Shown: positions 19,144-29,983, numbered from the stretch's first letter. The stretch is 64,000 nucleotides of DNA from Sinosporangium album (GCF_900100605.1 NZ_FNCN01000004.1:1-64000), one strand, 5' to 3'. Translations and numbers: made by a program. The notes: generated by a model from the letters alone, not told the origin.

Positions 19144-20028
19144 ATGCTGGAACACGTTATCGGTCACCTCCTGTGCCCCGTCTGCGGGGAGAGGTTGGCT
19201 CTCGGGGGCGGTACGGTCACGTGTGGGAAGGGACACGGGTTCGACGTGGCGCGTCAGGGATACGTCAGCCTGCTCACCGGGTCACGTGCTCCCGGCACCG
19301 CTGACACCCCTGCGATGGTGGCGGCGCGGGATCGGTTCCTCGGAGCAGGGCATTACGCGGCGCTTTCGGCTGCCGTGGCCGAGGTGTCGGCCGGTCCGCT
19401 GACGGTCGGCGCCGGCGTGGTGCTGGACGCGGGAGCGGGGACGGGCCACTACCTGGCGGCCGTCCTCGACGCCGCGCTCGCGACCGCGAGCGACTCCGGG
19501 CCCTTGGCCGTGGGCATCGCGATGGACGTCTCGAAGCATGCCGTACGGCGGGCCGCCAAGGCCCATCCGCGCATCGGTGCCTTTGTCGGCGACGTGTGGC
19601 GTCCGCTGCCGGTGCGGAGCGCGTCGGTGGACGTGCTGCTGAACGTGTTCGCGCCGCGCAACGGTCCCGAGTTCGCCCGGGTGCTCCGCCCGGAGGGCGC
19701 CCTGGTCGTGGTGACCCCCACGCCGCGCCACCTGGACCCGCTCGTGGGGATGCTGGGGCTGCTGTCGGTCGATGAGGACAAGGACCGGCGGATCGAAGAG
19801 GCGCTCGGCGCGGATTTCGAGGAAACGGAGAGACGCGAGGTGGAGTTCGACCTGTCGTTGTCGCCGGAGGATGTCGCGGCCGTTGTTTCCATGGGGCCGA
19901 GCGCGTGGCACACCGATCCTGAGGCTCTTCTCACAAGAACGAGCGCACTCGCGAATCCTTTTCGCGTTTCCGCGTCGTTTCGCATGTCTATCTTCAAGAA
20001 ACCAACGCGATCAAGGATGTCACCTTGA
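19144..20028 (+). CDS. 23S rRNA (guanine-N1)-methyltransferase, RlmA family
   Basis: A 294-residue SAM-dependent methyltransferase. The N-terminal zinc site is Cys11, Cys14, Cys27 and His31 (CPVCG...CGKGHGFD), characteristic of RlmA/TlrB enzymes. VVLDAGAGTGHYLAAVL is the SAM-binding motif I, and VLLNVFAPRN occupies the motif IV position. Family members methylate N1 of G745 or G748 in helix 35 of 23S rRNA. In Gram-positive producers, the TlrB branch gives tylosin or mycinamicin resistance. No macrolide genes are nearby, so a housekeeping or intrinsic role is likelier. Which guanine is modified cannot be told here. Confidence 0.87.
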   Translation: MLEHVIGHLLCPVCGERLALGGGTVTCGKGHGFDVARQGYVSLLTGSRAPGTADTPAMVAARDRFLGAGHYAALSAAVAEVSAGPLTVGAGVVLDAGAGTGHYLAAVLDAALATASDSGPLAVGIAMDVSKHAVRRAAKAHPRIGAFVGDVWRPLPVRSASVDVLLNVFAPRNGPEFARVLRPEGALVVVTPTPRHLDPLVGMLGLLSVDEDKDRRIEEALGADFEETERREVEFDLSLSPEDVAAVVSMGPSAWHTDPEALLTRTSALANPFRVSASFRMSIFKKPTRSRMSP

Positions 20029-20215
20029 CCTTTCAGTGGGATTGGTGTTACCGATGGGGTATTTAGCCCGGAATTACCCCACATTCCCTAAGCAATTGCC
20101 ATCTGGAGGCGACATACTGGACGGCGACCCGCCGGATAGCGTCGGGGCCGCGCACTACGCGCCCTGGGTGAGCACGAGAACCAATGCGAAGGCCCACAAG
20201 GAGGGGACGCGCTAT

Positions 20216-21985
20216 ATGAAGGCGGAGGAACGCTGGCAGGCCAGGTTCCGGGCGCCGCGCATGACGCTGCCGGCCTGGGCGCGGCAGGCACCGAGCCGCT
20301 CCGTCTACCGCAGCAACGCCTCGGGAGCGTGGGAGATCTACGCCTGGGACCGCGCCACCGGTGGCACCCGCCAGGTCACCGCCCGCAGCCAGGGCACCGC
20401 TCACGGCCTGATCGACCCGACCGGCAGGTGGATCTGGTGGTTCGCCGACGAATCCGGCGACGAGCACGGCGTGTGGATGCGCCAGCGGTACGGCGGAGGC
20501 CCCGACGAGTCCGTCGCCCCGGACATCCCGCCCGGCCACCCCATGGGCATCGCCCTGTCGGCCTCCGGCGCCGCGGCCGTCGGTGTCGCCCAGCCCGGCA
20601 TTTTTCAGATCTACCTCGTGCGTCCCGGCGAACCCAGCGAACTGCTCTACGAGCACACCGAAGCCGCGTCCGTCGCCGACATATCCCTCGACGGCTCCCT
20701 TATCGCGATCTCCCACAGCGAGCACGGCGACGCCCGGCACCCCTCGCTGCGTGTGGTGCGTCCCGGCGGCCAGGTCGTGGGTGAACTCCACTGCGGCGAT
20801 GGCCGAGGGGTGATCGGCCTGCGGTTCGCCCCCGCCGTCGGCGACCGGCGCCTGCTCGTGCTGCACGAACGCCGGGGGAGACGCGAACCCCTGGTGTGGG
20901 ACCCGGTCAGCGACGAACAGCGGGAGATCTGGCTGCGCGACGCCGGCGAGATCAACGCCGACTGGTATGACGACGGCCGTGCCGTATTGATCACCAGCGA
21001 TAACCGGGGGCGGACCACCCTGTCGAGGTACGACCTCGGCGGGGGCAAGATCATCCCTATCGAGACGCCGCGGGGCGTCATCGAGGCGGCTGCCGCGCGG
21101 CCGGACGGCACGGTGGAGTTCGCGTGGTCGAGCGCGGCGCACCCTCCCGTGATGAAGTCCAGCAACGGTCACATCGTGCTCAACACCGCAGGTCCCACCT
21201 CACCTCGATCGGTTCCGGTGGAGGATCTCGACGTCGACGGCCCCGGCGGGCGCGTCCACGCGCTGGTGTCGAGGCCGTCGACGGGCACGTCGCCCCATCC
21301 CGCGATCTTCCTGCTGCACGGCGGGCCCCACGCGCACGACGCCGACGCCTTCAGCCCTGAGGTATCCGCATGGGTGGAATGCGGTTTCGTAGTCGTAAGG
21401 GTGAACTACCGGGGTTCGACCGGTTATGGCGTGGCATGGCGTGACGCACTCCAGGGCGAGGTCGGCCACATCGAGCTCGCCGACGTCATGGCGGTCCGCG
21501 ACGCGGTCGTCGCCCGCGGCCTTGTCGACCCCGACCGGCTCGTCCTCGCCGGATCATCGTGGGGCGGCTTCCTCACGCTGCTCGGACTCGGCACCCAACC
21601 CAAGGCGTGGGCCGCCGGCATCGCCGCGGTGCCGATCACCGACCACCGGACCGCCTACGAGGACGAGGCCGAACGGCTGCGCGCCTACCATCGCGTCCTC
21701 CTCGGAGGCCCGCCCGACGAACTGCCCGACCTCTACGCCTCCTGCTCGCCGTCGGCCTACATCGACCAGATCGAGGCACCTGTGCTCATCCTCGCCGGGG
21801 AGAACGACCCTCGCTGTCCGATCCGCCAGATCGACGATTACGTCGCCCGGCTGGCCGACATCGGCCACGCGCACGAGATCTACCGCTACGAGGCGGGCCA
21901 CGGCACCCTGGTCGTGGCCGAACGCATCGCTCAGATGTCCGTCCAACTCGACTTCGTCAGACGCCACCTCGGACTCGACGGCTGA
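20216..21985 (+). CDS. S9-family prolyl oligopeptidase-like serine peptidase
   Basis: A 589-residue cytoplasmic enzyme. Residues ~30-330 form a beta-propeller, and ~340-589 the alpha/beta-hydrolase domain. The nucleophile elbow GSSWGG is near residue 446, the acid GENDPRCP near 527, and the histidine AGHGTLV near 560; the triad is complete. HGGPHAHD is the oxyanion region, and VRVNYRGSTGYG is the usual S9C motif. It is an acylaminoacyl- or dipeptidyl-type peptidase; the substrate is unknown. The frame is open far upstream, but ATG 20216 has AAGGAGGGG ten bases before it. It converges with the SpoIIE phosphatase gene, 35 bp apart. Confidence 0.92.
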   Translation: MKAEERWQARFRAPRMTLPAWARQAPSRSVYRSNASGAWEIYAWDRATGGTRQVTARSQGTAHGLIDPTGRWIWWFADESGDEHGVWMRQRYGGGPDESVAPDIPPGHPMGIALSASGAAAVGVAQPGIFQIYLVRPGEPSELLYEHTEAASVADISLDGSLIAISHSEHGDARHPSLRVVRPGGQVVGELHCGDGRGVIGLRFAPAVGDRRLLVLHERRGRREPLVWDPVSDEQREIWLRDAGEINADWYDDGRAVLITSDNRGRTTLSRYDLGGGKIIPIETPRGVIEAAAARPDGTVEFAWSSAAHPPVMKSSNGHIVLNTAGPTSPRSVPVEDLDVDGPGGRVHALVSRPSTGTSPHPAIFLLHGGPHAHDADAFSPEVSAWVECGFVVVRVNYRGSTGYGVAWRDALQGEVGHIELADVMAVRDAVVARGLVDPDRLVLAGSSWGGFLTLLGLGTQPKAWAAGIAAVPITDHRTAYEDEAERLRAYHRVLLGGPPDELPDLYASCSPSAYIDQIEAPVLILAGENDPRCPIRQIDDYVARLADIGHAHEIYRYEAGHGTLVVAERIAQMSVQLDFVRRHLGLDG

Positions 21986-22020
21986 TCATCTTCACCGCCG
22001 CACACGTGTCATCTCATGCG

Positions 22021-23574
22021 TCATCTCGCGCGCAGCACGAGGATCGCGAGATCGTCGGTGGCGGGTTCCGGAGCGAACTCCTGTACGGCACGGCGCACCC
22101 TTTCCGCGACCGCTTGTGCGGAAAGCCCTACGCACTCGGCCAGAAGCTTGGCCAAACCGCCGTCGTCGTCCAGCAGTCGCCCCCCGCGGCGGCGCTCGGT
22201 CACCCCGTCGGTGACCGCGAGCAGCAGATCCCCGGGGTCGAGCCGTATCACGTCGGCTTCGAAGGCGGCCTCGGGGAACACCCCGAGCAAGGACTGAGGC
22301 GTCGTCACCGCCTCGACCTCGCCGCCGCTTCGCAGACACAGGGCCTCCGGATGCCCCGCGGACACGAGTTTGACGTCGAGTCCGCCGGAGCTCGGGCTGA
22401 TCTCACCGTGGAGCAGGGTCAGGAACCTGGCCCTCTCCCCCTCCTCCAGGATCGCCTGGTTGAGGCGGCCGAGCACCGCGGCCACGCCGTACCCCTCACG
22501 GGCCAGCAGACGCAGCGTGTGGCGGGCCAGGCCCGTCACCGCCGCCGCCTCGGGCCCAGTGCCGCACACGTCGCCGATGGCGAACCGCCACGATTCGCCG
22601 ACGCCGGCGAACAAGTCGTAGAAGTCGCCCCCGACCTCGTTCGTCTCCCCGGCGGGCTCGTAGACCACGCCGTAGTCCACGAGCGGCACGTCCGGGTCGG
22701 CGGGGGGAAGCAGGCTCCGCTGCAACGCGCGGTTCGCCGCCGCCTGCTGGTCGTAGAGTCGGGCGTTGTCCATGGACAGGGCCGCCCTGCGGCCGATGTC
22801 CTGCGCGACATGCACCACGTCGTCGGGGAACCGCTCGGCGCGGCCCAGGCACATCATCCCGAGTGTGCGCCCCCGGGCGATCAGCGGTACCACAAGCATC
22901 TGCAGGTCTCCGACCTGCGCCGACGTCACCATCTGCGCGGCCTCGACCGGCAGCTCGAACCCCGAGAGCTCGTCGCGCAGGGCGTCGAGCCTGCTCTCGT
23001 CGGCATGCCAGAGGTAGACCGGATGACTGTATCTGGTCGTTTTTCCGGCCGAAGTGTAAACGGCACACCACGTCGACAGCCGCGGCACCACGATCTGCGC
23101 GATGATCGCGGGAACCATGTCCGGGTCCAGCGTGCCCGCCAGGAGATCGCTGGCGTCGGCCAGGAAACCCAGCCACGGGGGCTCGTGCGCGCTCTCCTCC
23201 GACCACTCGGCCGCGATCTGCCCGGCCATGCCGGGCAGGGGGAGCGTGGCCCACCGGACACGTGTCTGTCCGGAAAAGGTCACCCCCCACTCCTCTACCG
23301 GCACCTGCGGTGCTGCGCCCAACCCGATGGAGGGGACGTCCTTCTGTCTCAGCTCCAGCCGTACGGCATCACCGTGGTGATTCCATATAACCTCGAACGG
23401 GGCCTCGGCGGCTTCCTTCGCAAGAGCGCTGACCAGGGAATCGGCGTCGGCGAGCGCGGCCGCGCCCGTCGCCCACGCGGTCATGACCTCATGGGTGAAA
23501 CGCCGGGCGGCGGGGATGGCCTCCTCGCCTGGGGCAAACGTGGCCGCAAGGAGTGCGCGGCTAGGACCTGTCAC
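22021..23574 (-). CDS. GAF-SpoIIE (PP2C-type) serine phosphatase
   Basis: A 517-residue cytoplasmic regulator. The N-terminal ~85 residues look like a degenerate HATPase fold of the RsbW class. A GAF-type sensor spans about 130-280, with an intervening helical linker. The C-terminal SpoIIE phosphatase spans about 300-515 (EVGGDFYDLF, AIGDVCGTGPEAAAVTGLARH, TDGVTERR, TDDLAILVLR), with the metal-binding aspartates present. Such enzymes dephosphorylate anti-sigma-factor antagonists in partner-switch pathways. GTG 23574 is preceded by GGGAGGGA; the longer frame upstream is not conserved. It is divergent from the hybrid kinase gene, 120 bp away, so shared regulation and a common pathway are likely. 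Confidence 0.88.
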   Translation of the reverse strand: MTGPSRALLAATFAPGEEAIPAARRFTHEVMTAWATGAAALADADSLVSALAKEAAEAPFEVIWNHHGDAVRLELRQKDVPSIGLGAAPQVPVEEWGVTFSGQTRVRWATLPLPGMAGQIAAEWSEESAHEPPWLGFLADASDLLAGTLDPDMVPAIIAQIVVPRLSTWCAVYTSAGKTTRYSHPVYLWHADESRLDALRDELSGFELPVEAAQMVTSAQVGDLQMLVVPLIARGRTLGMMCLGRAERFPDDVVHVAQDIGRRAALSMDNARLYDQQAAANRALQRSLLPPADPDVPLVDYGVVYEPAGETNEVGGDFYDLFAGVGESWRFAIGDVCGTGPEAAAVTGLARHTLRLLAREGYGVAAVLGRLNQAILEEGERARFLTLLHGEISPSSGGLDVKLVSAGHPEALCLRSGGEVEAVTTPQSLLGVFPEAAFEADVIRLDPGDLLLAVTDGVTERRRGGRLLDDDGGLAKLLAECVGLSAQAVAERVRRAVQEFAPEPATDDLAILVLRAR

Positions 23575-23694
23575 CGTTCCCTCCCTACCACACTTATGAC
23601 TGACATGGGGTAAACCGGAGAGCGGGCCTCCCCGGTCCCCATCGTGACAAACTTGCAGGACCCCCGAGCGGTCGCAGGGGGCGAAGGAGGTGCC

Positions 23695-26600
23695 ATGAAT
23701 ACGGCCAAGAGCCTGTCGCCTGCCGAGGAAAGGACTTATCGGGAGTCCGAGCTGCGCCCCATCCTGGAGACGCTCATCACGTGGCGTGACGGTGATTTCC
23801 GCCACCGTGTCCCCCACGCTCCACCAGGCATTCTCAGTGAGATACGCCTCCTGATGAACGAGGTGGGCGACCGGCGTGAGCACCTCGCCAGCGAACTTCT
23901 GCGTGTGCGCCGCGAGGTCGTCAAGGAGGGCCGGTTCGGCGAGCGGCTCGCCCGAGGTCCGGGCGTGGGTTCATGGGCCGAGAGCGTGGAGACGGTCAAC
24001 TCGCTGATCGACGCCCTCACCAGCCCGTTGAGAGGCGCCGCCGACGTGATCGACGCGGTCGCCAAGGGCGACCTCTCCCGCCGGATCGACATCGACCGCT
24101 CGGCTCGGGGTGAGGTGCGCAGGCTGGGGCGCGCGATCAACGGGATGGTCGACCAGCTCGCCCTGTTCAACTCGGAGGTGACCAGAGTCGCCCGGGAGGC
24201 CGGCACCGAGGGCCGCCTCGGCGGCCGGGCCAATGTGCGCGGCATGTCCGGCAGTTGGCGCGACCTCACCGAGGCGGTCAACACCATGTCCAGTCGGGTC
24301 TCCGCTCAGGTGCGCGACATCGCGCACGTCACCACGGCGGTGGCGCGGGGCGACCTCAGCCGCAAGGTGACCGTGGACGCCGTCGGCGAGATGTTCGAGC
24401 TGAAGAACACCGTCAACACGATGGTGGACCAGCTTTCCGCCTTCGCCGAGGAGGTCACCCGGGTCGCCCGCGAGGTGGGCACCGAGGGCCAGCTCGGCGG
24501 TCAGGCGCAGGTGCGCGGTGTGTCGGGCGTGTGGAAGGACCTCACCGACAACGTCAACTTCATGGCGGGCAACCTCACGACCCAGGTGCGCGCCATCGCG
24601 ACCGTCGCCACCGCCGTGGCTGAGGGGGATTTGTCCAAGAAGATCACTGCTGATGCGCAAGGGGAGATCCTTCAGCTCAAGGACACGTTGAACACGATGG
24701 TGGACCAGCTTTCGCTGTTCGCCGACGAGGTGACGCGTGTGGCCCGCGAGGTGGGCACTGAAGGACAATTGGGTGGTCAGGCGCGTGTCCGCGGTGTGTC
24801 GGGTGTGTGGAAGGACCTCACCGACAACGTCAACTCGATGGCGAACAACCTCACCTACCAGGTGCGCAACATCGCGGAGGTGACGACGGCGGTCGCCAAC
24901 GGCGACCTGACGCGCAAGATCGACGTGGACGCCCAAGGCGAGATCCTGGCGTTGAAGACGACCATCAACACGATGGTGGACCAGCTGTCCTCCTTCGCCT
25001 CCGAGGTGAGCCGCGTCGCCCGCGAGGTGGGCACCGAGGGCGAACTCGGCGGTCAGGCGCAGGTGCGCGGTGTGTCGGGTGTGTGGAAGGACCTCACCGA
25101 CAACGTCAACTTCATGGCGGGCAACCTCACCACGCAGGTACGGCAGATCGCCGCCGTGTCCACCGCCGTCGCCCAGGGCAACCTCTCCAAGAAGATCACC
25201 GCTGACGCGCAGGGCGAGGTCCTCCAGCTCAAGGACACGTTGAACACGATGGTGGACCAGCTTTCGCTGTTCGCCGACGAGGTGACGCGTGTGGCCCGCG
25301 AGGTGGGCACTGAAGGACAATTGGGTGGTCAGGCGCGTGTCCGCGGTGTGTCGGGTGTGTGGAAGGACCTCACCGACAACGTCAACTCGATGGCGAACAA
25401 CCTCACCTACCAGGTGCGCAACATCGCGGAGGTGACGACGGCGGTCGCCAACGGCGACCTGACGCGCAAGATCGACGTCAATGCGCAGGGCGAGATCCTG
25501 GCGTTGAAGACCACCATCAACACGATGGTGGACCAGCTGTCCTCCTTCGCCTCCGAGGTCACCCGCGTCGCCCGCGAAGTCGGCTCCGAAGGCCGCCTCG
25601 GCGCCCAGGCCCGAGTCGAAGGCGTCGAGGGCACCTGGAAGCGCCTCACCGAAAGCGTCAACGAACTCGCCGGCAACCTCACCACGCAGGTGCGTGCCAT
25701 CGCCGAGGTCACCAGCGCCGTCGCCCGAGGAGACCTCACCAGGTCCATCACCGTCGACGCGCCCGGCGAGATCAACGTCCTCAAGGACAACATCAACACC
25801 ATGGTGGGAAACCTCCGCAACACCACCAAGGCCAACCAGGAACAGGACTGGCTGAAGTCCAACCTCGCCCGGATCTCCAGGCTCATGCAGGGCCACCGCG
25901 ACCTCATCGCGGTCGCCAGGCTCATCATGAGCGAGCTCACGCCGCTCGTCTCCGCCAGCTACGGCGCCTTCTACAGTGTGGGCACCCCAGGCGACCACGA
26001 CCTGATCCTCATCGCGGGATACGGCGCCCCCGTCGGCCACGGACCCCGACAGCGCTTCGCCCTCGGGGAAGGCGTCGTCGGCCAGGCCGCGCAGGACGGC
26101 AAGTCCATCACCCTGGACAACGTGCCCTCGGCGTACCTCACCATCGAATCGGGGCTGACCAGCGCCATCCCCGCCCAGGTCGTCGTCATGCCGGTCCTGT
26201 TCGAAAGCCACGTGCTCGGAGTGCTCGAACTCGCCACCCTCGGCGGCTTCGGCCCCGTCCACATGGACCTGCTCACCCAGCTCGTCGAGACCATCGGCGT
26301 CACGATGAACACCATCATCGCCAACTCCCGCACCGAAGACCTGCTGAAGGAGTCGCAGCGGCTCACCACCGAACTGCAGGAGCGCTCCGACGAACTCCAG
26401 CGCCAGCAGGAGGAACTGCGCAGATCCAACGCCGAACTGGAGGACAAGGCAGCCCTGCTCGCCAAGCAGAACCGCGCCATCGAAATCCAGAACTTCCAGA
26501 TCGAGCAGGCCCGGCGCACCCTTGAAGAGCGGGCCGAACAGCTCGCGGTGTCCTCACGCTACAAATCCGAGTTCCTCGCGAACATGTCGCACGAGCTGCG

Positions 26601-28035
26601 CACCCCGCTCAACAGCCTGCTCGTGCTCGCCAAACTCCTCACCGAGAACGCCGAAGGCAACCTCACCCCGCAGCAGGTCGAATTCGCCCGCACCATCCAC
26701 GGCGCGGGCTCGGCCCTGCTGCAACTCATCAACGACATCCTCGACCTGTCCAAAGTCGAGGCCGGGCGCATGGACATCCACCCGCAGCAGCTGTCCCTGC
26801 CCAAACTCATGGACTACGTCGAGGCCACCTTCGGCCCGCTCGCCCAGGACAAAGGTCTCACCTTCGAAGTCCAGGTCGACAGCGGAGTGCCGCGCGAAAT
26901 GCGCACCGACGAACAGCGCCTTCAGCAGGTGCTGCGCAACCTTCTCTCCAACGCCGTCAAGTTCACCCCGCGCGGCAGCGTGAAACTTCGTGTCAGCCCG
27001 GTCACGCGCTCCGTCGACTACGACGACGACAACCTGCGGGAGGCCCGCGGCATGCTGGCCTTCGAGGTCATCGACACCGGCATCGGCATCGCGCCCGACA
27101 AACTCGAGGTCATCTTCGAGGCGTTCCGCCAGGCCGACGGCACCACCAGCCGCAAATACGGCGGCACCGGGCTCGGCCTGTCCATCTGCCGAGAGATCAC
27201 CCGCCTGCTCGGCGGTGAGATCCACGTCGACAGCGAGCCGGCCAAGGGAAGCACCTTCACGCTCTACATCCCCACGACCTACACCGGCGCCCTGGCCTCA
27301 CGGGACGGCGGCGCGTCCGCCCGCCCGCGCCCGCAGGCCGAACCCGAGCCCAGGATCGAACCCGCCGACATCCACATGCCGGAACTGCCGGCGATCGTGC
27401 CGCAGGACACGCCCGATTTCGACGCCGACGACGACATCGGGACGTGGCAGGGCGACGACCCCCTCACCGGGGCCAAAATCCTCATCGTGGACGACGACAT
27501 CCGCAACGTCTTCGCCTTGACCAGCGTTCTGGAACGCCATGGATCCACCGTGGTCTACGCCGAGAACGGCCGCGAGGGCATCGAACAGCTCGAACGCAAC
27601 GAAGACGTGGCGCTCGTGCTGATGGACATCATGATGCCGGAGATGGACGGCTGGGCCACCACCTCCGCCATCCGCCGCATGCCGCAGTTCGCCGACCTGC
27701 CCGTCATCGCCCTCACCGCCAAGGTGATGCGAGGCGACAGGGAGAAGAGCATCGCCTCCGGCGCCTCGGACTACGTGCCGAAGCCCGTGGACGTCGACAA
27801 GCTCATCGCCCGCCTGCGCGGGTGGCTGAGGCGGGGCCGTACGGCGAAAGCCCGGGAGGCCGGAAACGGCGTCCGAGGCTCGTTGAACGGCAACGCCGCG
27901 TCTGGTTCGGTGGCATCGGGCCCAACGGCGCCCACACGCGGACAGGGGACATCCGCACACCCCGCCGCGTCGCCGGGAAGTCCGCCCGCGCAAGATCCAC
28001 CGGACCCGTCCACAGATTCGCTGGGAGGACCGTGA
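23695..28035 (+). CDS. Hybrid histidine kinase with seven-unit HAMP array
   Basis: A 1446-residue soluble kinase. Residues ~115-715 are six full HAMP-pair units of 92 residues plus a partial seventh, each with a (V)xTAVAxGDLSxKI start, LNTMVDQLS and [20 protein letters not shown]. A GAF domain (~725-875), a coiled coil, HisKA ([16 protein letters not shown], ~960), HATPase_c ([26 protein letters not shown]) and a receiver domain (~1261-1377, [12 protein letters not shown]) follow. No membrane helices are seen. The layout matches the group-III (Nik1-like) kinases that sense osmotic stress in fungi and their actinobacterial relatives. ATG 23695 has GAAGGAGG upstream. The adjacent receiver gene is the likely phosphotransfer partner. 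Confidence 0.93.
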   Translation: MNTAKSLSPAEERTYRESELRPILETLITWRDGDFRHRVPHAPPGILSEIRLLMNEVGDRREHLASELLRVRREVVKEGRFGERLARGPGVGSWAESVETVNSLIDALTSPLRGAADVIDAVAKGDLSRRIDIDRSARGEVRRLGRAINGMVDQLALFNSEVTRVAREAGTEGRLGGRANVRGMSGSWRDLTEAVNTMSSRVSAQVRDIAHVTTAVARGDLSRKVTVDAVGEMFELKNTVNTMVDQLSAFAEEVTRVAREVGTEGQLGGQAQVRGVSGVWKDLTDNVNFMAGNLTTQVRAIATVATAVAEGDLSKKITADAQGEILQLKDTLNTMVDQLSLFADEVTRVAREVGTEGQLGGQARVRGVSGVWKDLTDNVNSMANNLTYQVRNIAEVTTAVANGDLTRKIDVDAQGEILALKTTINTMVDQLSSFASEVSRVAREVGTEGELGGQAQVRGVSGVWKDLTDNVNFMAGNLTTQVRQIAAVSTAVAQGNLSKKITADAQGEVLQLKDTLNTMVDQLSLFADEVTRVAREVGTEGQLGGQARVRGVSGVWKDLTDNVNSMANNLTYQVRNIAEVTTAVANGDLTRKIDVNAQGEILALKTTINTMVDQLSSFASEVTRVAREVGSEGRLGAQARVEGVEGTWKRLTESVNELAGNLTTQVRAIAEVTSAVARGDLTRSITVDAPGEINVLKDNINTMVGNLRNTTKANQEQDWLKSNLARISRLMQGHRDLIAVARLIMSELTPLVSASYGAFYSVGTPGDHDLILIAGYGAPVGHGPRQRFALGEGVVGQAAQDGKSITLDNVPSAYLTIESGLTSAIPAQVVVMPVLFESHVLGVLELATLGGFGPVHMDLLTQLVETIGVTMNTIIANSRTEDLLKESQRLTTELQERSDELQRQQEELRRSNAELEDKAALLAKQNRAIEIQNFQIEQARRTLEERAEQLAVSSRYKSEFLANMSHELRTPLNSLLVLAKLLTENAEGNLTPQQVEFARTIHGAGSALLQLINDILDLSKVEAGRMDIHPQQLSLPKLMDYVEATFGPLAQDKGLTFEVQVDSGVPREMRTDEQRLQQVLRNLLSNAVKFTPRGSVKLRVSPVTRSVDYDDDNLREARGMLAFEVIDTGIGIAPDKLEVIFEAFRQADGTTSRKYGGTGLGLSICREITRLLGGEIHVDSEPAKGSTFTLYIPTTYTGALASRDGGASARPRPQAEPEPRIEPADIHMPELPAIVPQDTPDFDADDDIGTWQGDDPLTGAKILIVDDDIRNVFALTSVLERHGSTVVYAENGREGIEQLERNEDVALVLMDIMMPEMDGWATTSAIRRMPQFADLPVIALTAKVMRGDREKSIASGASDYVPKPVDVDKLIARLRGWLRRGRTAKAREAGNGVRGSLNGNAASGSVASGPTAPTRGQGTSAHPAASPGSPPAQDPPDPSTDSLGGP
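24674..24926 (+). repeat. HAMP-unit DNA repeat, copy 1 (253 bp)
   Basis: This stretch is identical base for base to 25226-25478, exactly 552 bp (two 276-bp HAMP units) away, showing recent duplication or gene conversion inside the kinase gene. Confidence 0.92.
25226..25478 (+). repeat. HAMP-unit DNA repeat, copy 2 (253 bp)
   Basis: Second copy of the identical segment at 24674-24926; recombination between the copies would remove two HAMP units in frame. Confidence 0.92.
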
Positions 28036-28038
28036 CCG

Positions 28039-28668
28039 ATGTCAGACCGTACAAGGGTCTTGCTAGTCGACGATCGGGAAGAGAACCTCATCGCCCTTGA
28101 GGCGATCCTCAGTTCGCTCGACGTCGTCCCCATGCGTGCCCGCTCGGGAGAAGAAGCCCTCAAAGCGCTGCTCAGCACGGAGTTCGCGCTGATCCTCCTC
28201 GACGTCCGCATGCCGGGGATGGACGGCTTCGAAACGGCCGCCCACATCAAACGCCGTGAACGCACCCGCAACATCCCCATCATCTTCCTCACCGTGGTCG
28301 ACGACGTCGCCGACTACGCCTTCCGCGGCTATGCCGCCGGCGCCGTCGACTACCTCACCAAACCCTTCGACCCCTGGGTGCTGCGCGCCAAGGTCGCCGT
28401 GTTCGTCGAACTCCACCGCATGAACCGGCGCCTCGCCGAACAGGCCGCCCTGCTGCGCGAGCGCCTTACCGGCGAACTCCCCGAATCCGCCGGAAATCGC
28501 TCCGCCGTACTCCCTGAACTCTCCCGCCGGCTCACCGCCGTCGAAACCGAGCTGTCGCGCCTGCGCGACTTCGCCCGCAACGGCAGCCCTCCCGGTTTCG
28601 CAGGCCCCCTCGCCGACCTCACCGACCGCATAGCCCACCTCCGCGCCGCCCTCGACGCCCTGGGCTGA
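28039..28668 (+). CDS. Receiver-domain response regulator with coiled-coil tail
   Basis: A 209-residue protein. Residues 4-120 form a CheY-like receiver: DD at 11-12, phosphoacceptor Asp55 in [13 protein letters not shown], and the T/S and Lys of the switch ([14 protein letters not shown]). The remaining ~85 residues are helical and carry no DNA-binding or enzymatic domain. It starts 3 bases after the hybrid-kinase stop, so the two are co-translated and probably form a pair. Output likely goes through protein-protein contacts, perhaps toward the divergent SpoIIE phosphatase, but that is inference. Confidence 0.92.
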   Translation: MSDRTRVLLVDDREENLIALEAILSSLDVVPMRARSGEEALKALLSTEFALILLDVRMPGMDGFETAAHIKRRERTRNIPIIFLTVVDDVADYAFRGYAAGAVDYLTKPFDPWVLRAKVAVFVELHRMNRRLAEQAALLRERLTGELPESAGNRSAVLPELSRRLTAVETELSRLRDFARNGSPPGFAGPLADLTDRIAHLRAALDALG

Positions 28669-28678
28669 CCCCCACCAC

Positions 28679-28716
28679 AGGCGGGGCCGTACGGCTGACG
28701 CCGTACGGCCCCGCCT
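28679..28716 (+). terminator. Strong terminator after the kinase/receiver operon
   Basis: A perfect 17-bp stem (AGGCGGGGCCGTACGGC and its complement) with a TGAC loop lies 10 bases beyond the receiver-gene stop. Confidence 0.9.
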
Positions 28717-29038
28717 GCCGCGTCACGGGTATATATGTATTCACCGTAATAACCGGTTTCTGCAGGTTTAGCTTGAATCTCTATCGGATTTGCTTCACGT
28801 TGCCGATGGGATTCCCTGGTTGTTGCACAGCTCCGTGATTGCGCTAGTCAGATACTGGGGCCTGCGGATGTATTCCTTGTCGTGTGATAAGGGTTTCCGT
28901 GTGTGGGCCGAAGGGCACCGTTTCTGGTGGCTGTTGCGGGTTTGATACATCCGTTATTAAGAACGGGAGTGACATTCTTTCCGGCGGCGGCTAACGTATC
29001 GAGGGCTTGGAACAACTACGACCTCGTCGAGGTGCCTT
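28717..29038. other. AT-richer 322-bp region upstream of the ABC-3C operon
   Basis: No supported gene. Composition drops clearly below the surroundings (for example GTATATATGTATTCACCG near 28730), as expected for the border and promoter region of an acquired defence cassette. Confidence 0.45.
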
Positions 29039-29983
29039 TTGCTTCCGCACCAGAGACAGTATGCGCAGGCAAGATTCCGCTCATTGGTGGAAGAGAGCAG
29101 TGGGAACGAGTTCGAGAAGTTGTTCCACCGGGCTATGGAGCTCAGTCATGCCGGATTTATGCCGATTCGGGCCAGTGGGAACATTGGTGACCTGAGTGCT
29201 GATGGTTGGTGTAGCTGTCACCGCACCCTCTATGCCTGCTATGCGCCAGAGATCTTTAACGCGTCCGCAACGCAGCGGAAGTTTCGGTCAGACCTGCGTG
29301 GAGCATTGGACAAACGGCGAGAGCAATTCGACATCTTCACTTTCGTTCACAACGATCAGCGGGGCATTCACCCCGTGATCTCCAACCTCATCGCTCAGGG
29401 CGCGCAAGACCACCCCGGCATCCGCCTCCAGCAGATGGGGCCTCAAAAGCTCTGGTACGAAGTGATGGGCTTGGGCCGGGACAGGATGGAGGTCCTGCTG
29501 GGAGAGTCGATCCCGGTTCATGAGGTCGCCTACGACGTCGGCATGGCCGACGTCGAGGAACTCCTCACTCACCTGGCCGATGCGCGCTCCTCGGCGGCGC
29601 CTTTGGAGGAGATTCCGATCCCGAGCCCGCACAAAGCCGATTTCAACAAGCTCGGGCAGGACTCCAAACGGGATCTTCAAGAGGCTCGCCCATTCGTCCA
29701 TCTGGTGGAACGGTATTACCATGACGTGATCGATGTCACGGAGCGTGACGAGGTGGCCGACGGCTTCGCGGCATACTATCGGCAGATGCGTCAGGAGTAC
29801 GGCGACAATCCTGATGAGATCTTTTGGCAGATGCAGGGTTACGTCCTGGGACAGGGCCGTCCGCGCCCTTCACGGCTGCGTGCCGGCAATGTCGTAGTCG
29901 CCTACTTTTTTGAACAATGCGATATTTTCGAGGTCCCGCCGGCGGGTTGGACCCCGGGTGCTCCGACGGGAGTGCTGTCGTGA
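29039..29983 (+). CDS. ABC-3C system effector (nuclease-like N-terminus)
   Basis: A 314-residue protein, first of three overlapping genes. The N-terminal ~130 residues fit a restriction-endonuclease-like fold: Glu24/Glu26 in NEFEKLFHRAM, Asp51 in GNIGDLSADGW, then LYACYAPE, the order seen in the effectors of ABC-three-component conflict systems. The C-terminal half is the system-specific tail (LTHLADARSS..., FVHLVERYYHDVI). The start is TTG 29039, with GAGGTG five bases upstream and no ATG/GTG upstream in frame; a short N-terminal truncation is possible. The predicted role is cutting nucleic acid when the ATPase senses invasion. Catalytic assignment is inferred. Confidence 0.72.
   Translation: MLPHQRQYAQARFRSLVEESSGNEFEKLFHRAMELSHAGFMPIRASGNIGDLSADGWCSCHRTLYACYAPEIFNASATQRKFRSDLRGALDKRREQFDIFTFVHNDQRGIHPVISNLIAQGAQDHPGIRLQQMGPQKLWYEVMGLGRDRMEVLLGESIPVHEVAYDVGMADVEELLTHLADARSSAAPLEEIPIPSPHKADFNKLGQDSKRDLQEARPFVHLVERYYHDVIDVTERDEVADGFAAYYRQMRQEYGDNPDEIFWQMQGYVLGQGRPRPSRLRAGNVVVAYFFEQCDIFEVPPAGWTPGAPTGVLS

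Noticed and set aside
23971-26262. 763-codon minus-strand frame under the hybrid kinase
   Set aside because: His/Val/Gly-rich shadow of the HAMP repeats; its periodicity simply mirrors the sense repeats.
28903-29190. 95-codon plus-strand frame at the start of the ABC-3C operon
   Set aside because: It runs out of frame into the effector gene and shows no conserved motif.
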